Shown: positions 44,801-56,800 of the stretch, one piece after another
How positions within the stretch are numbered: the stretch's first letter is position 1
How the letters are laid out: every line of letters begins with the position of its first letter
Assembly (NCBI GenBank): GCA_037349105.1
Contig: JAYJMM010000009.1
Location: 1,054,001-1,118,000 of the forward strand
DNA: 64,000 nt
Direction: 5' to 3'
From: Limnomonas spitsbergensis
Lineage: Eukaryota > Chlorophyta > Chlorophyceae > Chlamydomonadales
The notes under the pieces: model-generated
Database searches by the model: none
The model's input: the letters and a program-made list of their open reading frames with translations, nothing else
What the model was told of the DNA's origin: nothing
Position numbers and translations under genes: made by a program

Positions 44801-47800
44801 TTTTTTTGTTTGGTAGCCTGCCCAGTGTGACTACCTAATCCCGGAATTTGGGGTGATGGTATGTACCAGCTGTGCTGTACCGCAATCCTGGAAGCAGTAC
44901 GCAAGTGCACAGCTGTGCTGTACCACGGTGATGTAAGCAGTATGCATGTACATGCCCTGCTGCATTATGGGGAATGCAAGCAGTACAGAAGTACAAGCTG
45001 TGCTGAAAGTATCGCAGTTGTGTTAGCAATGCGTGCTTACAAGCTGTGCCATGTCACAGGGATGCAGGTAGTACACACGTACAGGCTGTGCAGTACACAC
45101 ATACAGGCTGTGCAGAACACACATACAGCATGTGAAGTGTATATGTACAGGATTTACAGTACACACGTACAGACTGTACAGTACACACGTACAGGATGTG
45201 CAGTACACATGTACAGGCTGTGCTGCACCGTCATGATGTGAGCTCTACATTTGACTGTGCGAAAAGCTGTGTCGTGTCCAAGGGACGCAAGCAGTACACA
45301 AGTACAAGCTGTGCTGTACCGCAATGATGTGAGCAGTACGTGCAAACCAACTGTCATTGCATTGCTTACGTTCAAATAATTCACCACGCTGAGCTGCCAG
45401 CAGCTCCCGATGCAGCATGTGCCACTGTCCACACTATTCATTGCTTGCATATGCCCACACTTTCTCATTCATCCAAGTCCTATGCATCAAACATGATGCC
45501 CGGCTGGACTGAAAAAACTTCACAGAACTTCTCATTTGCGTGTCACTCTTTCAGGATGTAGTGGTCGCCCACCTGGCAGGCCTCCAGCGTCACGTGCAAC
45601 TGTCCACACTATCCATTACTTGCACACACACACACTTTCTCATTCGTGTGTCACTCTTTCAGGATGTAGCGGCCGCCCACCTGGCAGGTCTCCAGCGGCA
45701 TTAACTGTCCACACTATCCATTACTTGCACATCCCCAGCTTTCTTTCTTTCTTTCTTTCACATCCCCACTCATTCCCATTCGTGTGTCACTCTTTCAGGA
45801 TGTAGTGGTCGCCCACCTGTCAGGCCTCCAGCGGCACCTGCAACTGTTCACACTATCAATCACTTGCACATCCCCACACTTCCCATTCGTGTGACACTCT
45901 TTCAGGATGTAGCGGCCGCCCACCTGGCAGGCCTCCAGCGACACGTGCTGGCCCAAGCCCTGCGCGCCCTAATGTTCCGTGTGGAACGCAAACACCGTGC
46001 AAGGTGTGGACATTTTTAAAGTGTGGACGTATCCACCCTGCCGCCTTTCTCAAATGTGTGAGGCAGATGGAGCCACTTGGGATGTAGAGCTAAAAAGTGA
46101 AGTGTATCTGGATGGTAGCTGAATTGTAGCTGAGCTGCAGGTGGAGAGCAAACTCCATGCCAGTAGAGGTCTAGTATCTGGTAGCTGCACGCCTGCACCA
46201 TGCCTGAGCTGGGGGTGGGGTACAACTTCCATGCCAGGTTTTGCGTAGCACACGAAAGTTCGAATGTAGCTGAGCTGCAGAGGAAGCGCAACTCTGTGGC
46301 AGGTTAACTGTAGCTGACCAGAATGACGTGTAGACGAGCTGCGGGTGCATCGCGCACTCCATGCCATGTAAAGTGTAGCTGGCTAGTAGCTGCATCATAG
46401 CTGAGCTGCAGGTGGGGCGCAAACTCCATGCCAGGTTTGGCGAAGCTGACCAAAGATCAATTGTAGCTGAGCTGCGGATGCAAATCCGTGGCAGTTGACA
46501 TGTAGTAGACCAAAAGCTGACTTGTAGCTGAGCTGTAGGAAATGTCTGGATTGTAGCTGAGGTACGGGTGGAACGCAAACACCGTGCCGGATGGAGTGTA
46601 GCTGACTGGTAGCTGCATGGTAGCTGCATGGTAGCTGCATGGTAGCTGCATGGTAGCTGGGCTGTGACTGGAGCACAAGTGTACATGGGTGTCCGCCTTA
46701 ATTGCATTGGCTTTATTCCCGGGACCATACCGTGGATTTAATTTGCCTTTCCTCGGGTGTGAAACACCGATTTATTTTCACCTTGCCTTCATGGCAAATT
46801 ATCTACCACAACTCTTAATTTCCGACTGAAAAAAACTGGCGTCGACAATCGATTTTTCGTTTTTTTACAAATCGTTCTTTTACATGCACCGCCTGGCACA
46901 GCGATCTACGCTATGGCTCCTTAATGCAAACCTGTGCGTTGGTGCCCAACTTAATCACACCGGCAGGTACCTTAATCACACCGGCAGGTACCTTAATCAC
47001 ACCGGCAGTATGTTCCCGGTAATTGGCTTTTTGATTTTTTTACATGCACCGCCTGGCAGAGCGATCTACGCTATGGCTGATGAGTGGCACCTCGAGCAGC
47101 TCGCTGCCTCGATCGTGCAGGAGTGGTGGCAACTGGCTTGTGGCGTGCCCAGGATGATGCGGCTGCAGGTATGGACTGGTTGGGAAAGGTGTGGGAAGTG
47201 TGGGGCACATGCAAAAGGGTGCAGATGCGCACCCAGGCTTTTTTGTGTGGAAGCGTCTCAGGTTTTTGGGTTGGGCGGCCATTTTTCTCGTTATGTCAAC
47301 GCCAGGGTCAGTCTAAAATCTCGAGGTGGTGTCCATATTTTGGACCGAGGGAAGCAAAGAGAGAAAGAAAGAAAGCTACGCCAGGTAGGAGGCCTGAGAG
47401 TAGAGGAAACAACACAGGCTGGGCCGAAGCCACATCCGCGCCGTCACCGTCGAGGGGAGCAGTGGAATAAGCAATTGATCCATACCCGAGGGAAGGCAAT
47501 TCAAAACTACGGTACTCAGCATTGCATGCTTTGCCTGTAGGCTGCGTGGCTCAAGGGCCTCCTGCTGACCTGCTTCATGGCGTGGCGCGCATCCGCATCC
47601 ACAACAGCTGCGATCAATGCTGAAGTGGCCAGGGAAGCGGCTGTTCGGTCAGAAGCGGAAGCGGAAGCGAAGGAAGTGGCTGTTTGTTCAGAGGTGGGCA
47701 AAGCGGCAGCAGTTGCTGGGGAAGGGACGGCCAGGGGAGAGGCTGCCCAGCCGGAAGCGGGCCAAGGAGCAGCTGCGGCGGTGGACGGGGCGGCGGGGAG

Positions 47801-50800
47801 AGTTGAGCTTGACGCACAGCCTCCTCAGGCATATATAGTTGCTGCCCCGCCAGCTGTCGAGCAAGCAGCTGTATGGAGGCTGTCCAGCACATGCTACAGC
47901 TTGTCCACCCGATCGAGCGCCGAGCGGCTGAGCCAGCCGCTGAGTCAGACAAGCCTGAGAGAAAAGTATGGCAGGGAATCCGCTGGAAACCGCTCGGAGG
48001 AAGCTGCCCGGAAGTTGCTAGGCGCCCGAAGGAGATCGTCGGAGCCTGTGCCGTCTGGGGCCCGTGCCGCCGAGGAAGACGATCGGAAGCTGCGTCATGT
48101 TGGGCAAAACGGAGCGGAAGTTAGTGGGAAGCTGATGGAAGCTGAGCTGGCGTGTGTGTGGCCTGGTGTGGACTCAGAGGCACTGGCGGCGGCCGCGGCG
48201 GCTCTATCCTCGGCGCTGGGCCGCGCCTCAGCTGCTCTTTCCACCGATTCTCATACGCCGCTCCCTATCGAATCAAACAGGCATCAACCGCTTCCAAAAG
48301 GATCAGGCACGCGGCAACCGCTTCCAATTGAAGGAAGCTGCAATCCGGCCCGTCCCTCTGGGCGGCTCCCGGGCTCAGATATGGACGCTCCGGAACCGAC
48401 GCCTCCCTCGGGCGCGGATCTGATCCGCTGCGACACTGGCAGGCCGGCCTCCGATATCCCAGGTTCCAGCAGCTTCTCAACAGTTTCTGATGGCAACAGC
48501 TTCCTAGAAGCTGCCTTTTCCGATCGTCACGCCGATCCTGGCGCCGCTCAAAAAAGTCACACAACGCCGCCGCTCCCTACCGGACAGCCAAACGGCGCTC
48601 ACCGGGGCCTGCCGGTGTCCGATGATGTGGCACCAAGTCAGCTTCTCGCAGCTACCAGACGGCTTCTTGACGGGGCAGGTCAGACAACCCCTCCGGTCGC
48701 AGCCGGACAGCAGCTTCCTTTCAGCTCCCGCCAGCTTCCCTCCAGCTTCCAGCTGCTTCCCGCCAGCTTCTGGCAGAGCCTGGGCCTGCCTGGAGCGACT
48801 CCGGGTGACGCAAGGGCAAGCTCGACTAGAAAAGAGGCTCCCTGCACTTCCCCTCCTACGTTGGCTACTCCCACCCACTCGGCAGCTGATCTGACACACT
48901 CGCCAGCTGCTGCTGCTGCTGCCGCTAAAGCCCCTGCTTCTGCTGCTATGGTCACTGCTACTGCTGCTACAGCCGCTGCTGCTTCTACAGCCCCTGCTTC
49001 TGCTGCTACGGCCTCTGCTGTTGTTGCTGCTACCGCCCCTGCTTCTGCTGATACGGCCTTTGCTGTTGCTGCTGCTACCGCTCCTGCTTCTGCTGCTACA
49101 GCCACTGCTGCTGCTGCTGCTACCGCCCCTGCTTCTGCTGCTACAGCCACTGCTGTTGCGGCGGCGAAGGCTGCTGCTGCTGCTGCTGCTCCGAAACCCG
49201 TGCCCAACATCCAGCGATCCTCCGAAGGCAGCAGCCCGCCGTTTCCCGGGGCGACGCTTTGGACGCCAAAGCTGTCGGCGCAGCGCGCCGCGCTGCCCGT
49301 CCAAAACGACACCTTCTGCCCAGCTTCTCCTGGCATGCATCATTCCAACGAGTGGCGTAGCGGCATAGGAGCTGGGGGTAGGGGAGGGGGGGGCGGAAGT
49401 AGAGGTGGTGGGGGGGCTGCGGGTCGCGGCGTGATAACAACTCCCCGCAGATCTTCTGCAAGCTCCATCTCGACCCCGATCTATCTTCAGCATTCGAATT
49501 CAAATCCAAGGCAGGCAACTGCGGCTGCAACTGCCGCTACTGCCACTGCAACTGCTGCCGCTACTGCTGCTGCTACTGCTACTGCCACTGCTACTGCTGC
49601 AGCCTCAACTCCATGGCAGACCGCAGCTCAATGTATATACATATCAGGCAGCGGTGCTTTATCCTTGCAGGCAGCGGGCAGCGGCGGCGGCGGCGGCAGC
49701 AGGAACGGCGGTGGCAGCAGCGGATGGTTGTCCTCTTTATCCGCCGGAAAAACTCTAGGACGTGTCTCCGGTGGTGGAGGCGGAGGCGGCGGGGGTGGGA
49801 TGTCATCCCAATCTGCCGGCAAGGCCCCTGGGAGGGGCAGAGGGAGAGATCTGCCCTCCACGGGCGCTGCTGCTGCTGCCGCCGCAGCTGCCGCCGCAGC
49901 TGCCGCTGCAGCTGGATCGGCGGTGTTTCCGCTACCTGCTCAGCGTCCAGCCGGCACGCCGTGGACGCCCATGCCTGCGTCCACACCTGCGCTTACGTTA
50001 TCACACGCGCCTGCGTCCACACCTGTGCTTTCGTTCACACCCGTGCCCACATCTACGCCCACGCTTGTCTGTGACTCCTCCAGGCCTCATTCCGCTTCCC
50101 AGCTAGCTTCCTCACAGCACCCTCTAGGTTCCCAACAGCTTCCTCTAGCTTGTGAGCCGCAGTTTCCGGAACCTTCCCGCGCCCCGCGGCCTCAGTCTGC
50201 CGGCCCGGCTGTGGGCGGCGCAGCCTCTTTTCGAACTCCGCGCGGGGGGGGCCTGCCGGTTGAAGCGGGCCTGCCGAGCAGAGGGGGCCTTCCGCCGCCC
50301 ACGCCTCCACCACATGTGTTGTCACTACGATTGGTTGGCAGCCGTCACCTGCTGCGGGTAAGGCTTAGGGTTTAGGGTTAAGGCTGCAGGACTTGGGGGT
50401 TTAGGCTGCAGGACTTAAGGGTTTAGGACCGCAGGACTTGAAGGTTCAGGGTCAAGACTGCAGGACTTGGGGGTTTAGGCTGCAGGACTTAAGGGTTTAG
50501 GACCGCAGGACTTGAGGGTCTAGAAATGGAGGACTTAAGGGTTAGGCTGCAGAAATTGAGGGTTTAGGCTGCAGGAGTTATATGTCTAGGCTATGGGACT
50601 TCAGGGTTTATGCTCCAGGACTAAGGGGTTCAGGATTGCAGGACTGAAGGGTTAGGGTTTAGGCTGCAGGACTTTGAGTCTGATGTGGACTGTTGGTACA
50701 TGGTCCATAATTGGCTACACTCTGATCAGTAGATTCTACTCCCAGATCCTCATCTACTCCTAGATCATGATCTACTCCCAGATCTTTATCTACCCCCAAA

Positions 50801-53800
50801 TCTTCATCTACTCCCAATCCAGTCCTAGATCTTCATGCATAGATCTGATGTCTGCTGCGCTGGCCCTGAAAGCCATTGTGGGCTCGATCTACTATGTGCC
50901 CATGCCTAGATCTAGTCCCAGATCCTGATCCTTACATGCATTTCGAGTTTGCTGCCGAGGTCCTGAAAATCCAATGTGGGCTGGTTTGACAGTGTGGGAC
51001 ACCATCCAGATGTAGGCCCAGATCCTGATTTAGATCTTATGCGTCACTGCCCAAATCCTGGAATACGATGCAGTCTGGTCTTAGTGTGTGCTGACACACA
51101 AATATGGTTCCAGATCCTGATCTACATCTGATATTACGCTGCCATGATGACACAGGCCCTGGAAACCAATGTATACTGGTTTGACAGGTTGCTCACACCT
51201 GGATTTACTCCCAGATCCTGATCCAGATCTCATGTGCAACTGCCCAGGCCCTGGAATTCGAAGTGTACTGGTTCTACAGTTTGCTCCATCCGGATCTATT
51301 CCCAGATCCTAATATAGATCTCATGCTTCACTGCCCATGCTTTAGTGTCCAATGTAGGCTGGTTCTGCAGCGTGCTCACGACTAGATCTTGCCAGAGATC
51401 CTGATCTGGATCTTATGCTTCACAGTCCAGGCCCTGGAGTATAATCGTGACTGGTTTTGCAACGTGTTTGCGACTAGATCTTGCCGGAGATCCTGATCTA
51501 GATCTCATGCTTCACTGCCCAGGCCCTGGTCCGATGCGGACTGGTTGCACAGCGTGCTGACGCCCAGATCTAATAACAGATCCTGATCTAGATCTTATGC
51601 TTTACTGCCCAGGCCCTGAAGTCCAACGCCCAGATCTAATAACAGATCCTGATCTATATCTTATGCTTCACTGCCCAGGCCCTGGAGTCCAACGCCCAGA
51701 TCTAATGACAGATCCTGATCTAGATCTTATGCTTCACTGCCCAGGCCCTGGAGTCTGACGTGGACTGGTTCTACAGCGTGCTGACGCCCAGGCAGCGAGG
51801 CCTGGTTCTGGCTAAATCAGCGTCGTGCAACGCATCTCCAGGTACGAGGATTGATTGGTATTTTAAAAACACTGTACCCTAGACCCTTGACCCCTTAAAA
51901 CCCTTTACCCAAACCCAGTCTGTTACAAATATACTGTATGTTACTGTCGCCGCAGAGCCTGCCAGGATTCTGGCGGATCAGCAGGATTTCCACAGCTGCT
52001 CTTGGCGGCAGTTACTTTCTCCACCAATGTATCCGTGTAACCAATGTTGCAGAGCAGCTACCCAAAGCAGTTACTCACTCCACCAATGTGACTGCGGCCG
52101 CAGGGCGTGCGAGGCTTCAGGCGGATCAGCAGGACTCCACGTTTAAACGCAACAGCTGGGCGGCCACCGCGCCCTCCGTCGAAGGCTCCGAAACCCCGAC
52201 TTCCGCTACAGGCGACATTGCACCGTCGGCGGTACCTGGTAGTACAGCAGGCGGTACAACCAGCAACGGCGCACCGGCGTGGTCAGCGGCGTGGCCGGAA
52301 GCTTCTGGGGAGGGAAGTTGCCCGGAAGCTGCCAACTGCGGCATCCCAGTCGGCAGCGTGGGACTCCTGCTGTCGACAGCTTCCGGACAGCTTCCCTCGA
52401 GGCCGGCTTCATCTTCCGGGCAGCTTCTCATGCGGCTGCCCCGGTCCCACCGCGGATTGGCCGCCGCGGCAAACTCGCCGCCGTCGCCGTCCCGTGGGAA
52501 TGCGATGACAGGACCTGCCTCCCCGGCCGGTGGGGCCACGGCATCGAGGTTCAGGTGAGGGCTCTGTGCATAAGTGTTAAGCTCTATGCGTAAGTGTGAA
52601 GCTCTGTAAGTAAGAGAGATTGTTCCCGTGGGAATGCGATGACGGGACCTGCCTCCCCGGCTGGAGGGGCCACGGCATCGAGGTTCAGGTGAGGGCTCTG
52701 TGCATAAGTGTGAAGCTCTGTAAGTAAGAGAGATTGTTCCCGTGGGAATGCGATAACGGGACCTGTCTCCCCTGCCGGAGGGGCCACGGTATCGTAGTTC
52801 AGGTGAGGTCTCTTCACGTGTGAAGCTCTATCCGTACGAGTGAAGCCCTGTCAGTAAGTGTGAAGCTTTATCTGCAAGTGTGAAGCTCTGTAAGTAAGAG
52901 AGATTGTTCTCGGGTATCCTGGTAGAGAGTAAGAGGTGAGGGTTCAGGTGAGGACTCTGTAGGAGTGAAGCTCTATCCAGAAGTGTGAAGCTCTTTAAGT
53001 AAGAGAAATTTTTCTAGTAATCCCGGTAGAGAGTAAGAGAGATTGCTCCCGGTAATCCCGCATTGTTCCCGTTGATTGGTAGCGTCGCCAAGCCTGCATT
53101 TTTTGCTCCTTTGCCAGTCACCTGCTGCCTTCCCCTCACCTGTCCAGAATAAGTGGCAGCGTCGCCAAGCCTGCCCTGCGCTCCTCCAGCAGCAACGGAG
53201 CGGAGCTGGGCGCAGCGGTGCAGGCGGCCCTGGCTGCGGCGGCGGCGGAGGCGGAGGCGCGGTGTCCGCAGTCCCCCAGCAGGGCCCTGCAGCCTGCCGC
53301 GGGTGGGCAGCATGCCCTGGCCACAGCCATGGCGGCATCCGCCGCCGAAGCCGCTGCCGCGTCACTCCAGCTGGCAGCAGTACAACAGCAGGCGGCGTTG
53401 CAACAGCAAGCACTACGCCTAGCTGGCGATGGCGCTTCCATGGCGTTCTCCCGCAGTTTCGACGTGCGTCTGGGACGCAACGATGACAGGGCCGGAGACG
53501 AACACACGTGGAGCCTGGGCAGCAGTACAGGTGGTACGGATGGCAGCAGTACCGGCGGTACATCCACCAGCAATGCGGGCAATTCAGAACTGGGTCATTC
53601 TTCGTACGTGGTGGCGCCCGGATCCATCACCCAGGTGGCCAGCTTTGGTTCATACCAGAATCCACACTTAATTGCGGGTCAGCCGGGTGTGAACGCCCCT
53701 CACACTTCTGGCGCGTTGTCCTACAATCTGGCGGCGCCGCGGCTCCATGCATCTGCTCCGGCCGTGGCTGTACTGCCTGGATATCAGCAGCTGGCCTTAC

Positions 53801-56800
53801 AACATGATCCGATGCTTGCGGTACAACAGGTACCGCTGCATGCAGTACAGACGGTACCGCCTGCAGAGCGAGGTGGCCAGCAGGAGGAGGAGGAGGAGGA
53901 ACCCTCATACTCTGAGAGGTGAGCACTCCAGGGATGTAATAAGAAACCCTATACCCTAGACTAGGGGTGTTTTTATACCGGTAATTGAAGCATCCACCCA
54001 CAGCCTTTTTCGAAAGGGCCAGGCAGAGCGATCAGGGGGGGGAATTAGCAAAATGCAAGTGCGCCACAAGGCCATTGGTTATTGGCCGTTCAAGATTTGG
54101 TTGTTGTTGTTACAAAGTTTACGCATCCACCCACAGCCTTTTTCGAAAGGGCCAGGCAGAGCGATCGGGAGGGGGGGGAATTGGCAACATGCAAGTGCGC
54201 CACAGGGCCATTGGTTATTGGCCGTTCCAGATTTGGTTGTTGTTGTTACAAAGTTTACGCATCCACCCACAGCCTTTTTCGAAAGGGCCAGGCAGAGCGA
54301 TCGGGAGGGGGGGGAATTGGCAACATGCAAGTGCGCCACAGGGCCATTGGTTATTGGCCGTTCCAGATTTGGTTGTTGTTGTTACAAAGTTTACGCATCC
54401 ACCCACAGCCTTTTCCGAAAGGGCCAGGCAGAGCGATCGGGGAGGAGACCAGAAAACGAAAACTGAAACAAGGGTTGTCAAATCTTTAAGCACAAATCTA
54501 AATCCTGATACCGTATACAAACTCTTAAAATCACGGACTCTGAAATCCGGGTCAGGGGAGCATCATGTCAGTGGTACACCCTCTGCACGGCGACGTTGTG
54601 TATGGCGAAAGGTGGGGGTTCTGGCTTGTGTCGCGTACTCCATCCAAGGATGAGTTAGATACATAGACAGGTCGGGGGGGGGGGGCATCATGTGGATACC
54701 AGTGAGCGTCAGGGGTGCGCGTAAAGGGCTGGTGAATCTCTTGCGGCATTTCACCAGCCATACTGTATCTTTAAGGAGAGGGTTTAACTTAAACTCAACG
54801 CCTGAACCCTAACTTGACACGTAAACCTTGGCAGCTCATCCTGAGGTGTGTGGCTCGAACCCTGCCAAGGTTCATTTCATACCGTGGTCCAGGTGTAAGC
54901 GGGGAAAACGTCTGGCGCTCCGTTGAATGTGCCCCGCAGTATGTCGTGAGCAGGCTATCCTTGGTAGGATAGAACTGCTGTGGGTCGAGCGGTCTCAAGC
55001 CTCCTGCCTCGGCAGAGGAGTAGTCTTTCTTTCTAGTCTTTCTTGACACGTAAACCTTAAACATGCTGTATCTTCAAGGAACGGGTTTATAGGGTGGAAC
55101 CTAAAGCCTACATATAAACCCTAAGCATGCTGTATCTTCAAGGAAAGGGTTGAACTTTAACCCTACGCTTGAACTCAGAACATAAATCCTAAACCCACCG
55201 GATTTTGAAGAAAGGGGTTTAGGGTTAAATCTTCAACCTAAGATAGGCTACACTATATCGTCAAGACAGTTATGTGTGTCCCCTGTTAGTCTGGCTTGCG
55301 CTAGGGTTAAGGGTTTTAAACCCTAAACCTGAACCCCGGTCCGTCTGGGGTGCGTTGGCAGGGGTGGTGTTGGCTGGTCGTGTAGAGGTAATTTGGTGAT
55401 AGAAGTCAGTAGGTGAAAGTGGTCACACAGTCACACTTGATCTTTAGAAGGAAAGGAACCTCTAGTCACCAGCGATCTAATATTCTTAAAGGAAGGGCCT
55501 GGCGGCTGCCGCACTATCAAGGCTGACGCCTGACATGGCTACGGCCCCAAGCTGCGCTGTTCCCCCAACCTCCAGGCCCTGATAGGGCGTAGCTTTCTTT
55601 CTTTCTTCTGACGCCGGACGCCTGACGGCACTATCTATTCTTTATTTTAAAGCCAGACACCTGACGGCACTATCTATTCTTTCTTTTGAAGCCAGACGCC
55701 TGACGGCACTATCTATTCTTTCTTTTGAAGCCAGACGCCTGACGGCACTATCTATTCTTTCTTTTGAAGCCAGACACCTGACGGCACTATCTATTCTTTC
55801 TTTTAAAGCCAGACACCTGACGGCACTATCTATTCTTTCTTTTTAAGCCAGACACCTGACGGCACTATCTATTCTTTCTTTTGAAACCAGACGCCTGACG
55901 GCACTATCTAACCTTTCTTTTAAAGCCAGACACCTGACGGCACTATCTATTCTTTCTTTTGAAGCCAGACACCTGACGGCACTATCTATTCTTTCTTTTG
56001 AAGCCAGACACCTGACGGCACTATCTATTCTTTCTTTTGAAGCCAGACACCTGACGGCACTATCTATTCTTTCTTTTGAAGCCAGACGCCTGACGGCACT
56101 ATCTATTCTTTCTTTTAAAGCCAGACACCTGACGGCACTATCTATTCTTTCTTTTGAAGCCAGACGCCTGACGGCACTATCTAACCTTTCTTTTGAAGCC
56201 AGACACCTGACGGCACTATCTATTCTTTATTTTAAAGCCAGACACCTGACGGCACTATCTATTCTTTCTTTTGAAGCTAGACGCCTGACGGCACTATCTA
56301 TTCTTTCTTTTGAAGCCAGACGCCTGACGGCACTATCTATTCTTTCTTTTGAAGCCAGACACCTGACGGCACTATCTATTCTTTCTTTTGAAGCCAGACG
56401 CCTGACGGCACTATCTAACCTTTCTTTTGAAGCCAGACGCCTGACGGCACTATCTATTCTTTCTTTTGAAGCCAGACGCCTGACGGCACTATCTATTCTT
56501 TCTTTTGAAGCCAGACGCCTGACGGCACTATCTATTCTTTCTTTTGAAGCCAGACACCTGACGGCACTATCTATTCTTTCTTTTAAAGCCAGACACCTGA
56601 CGGCACTATCTATTCTTTCTTTTTAAGCCAGACACCTGACGGCACTATCTATTCTTTCTTTTGAAACCAGACGCCTGACGGCACTATCTAACCTTTCTTT
56701 TAAAGCCAGACACCTGACGGCACTATCTATTCTTTCTTTTGAAGCCAGACACCTGACGGCACTATCTATTCTTTCTTTTGAAGCCAGACACCTGACGGCA

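Noticed and set aside
53985..54653. Plus-strand protein frames with repeated FFERARQSDREGG
   Set aside because: Readings of the 135-bp array in the giant gene's intron 11, downstream of a good donor at 53919.
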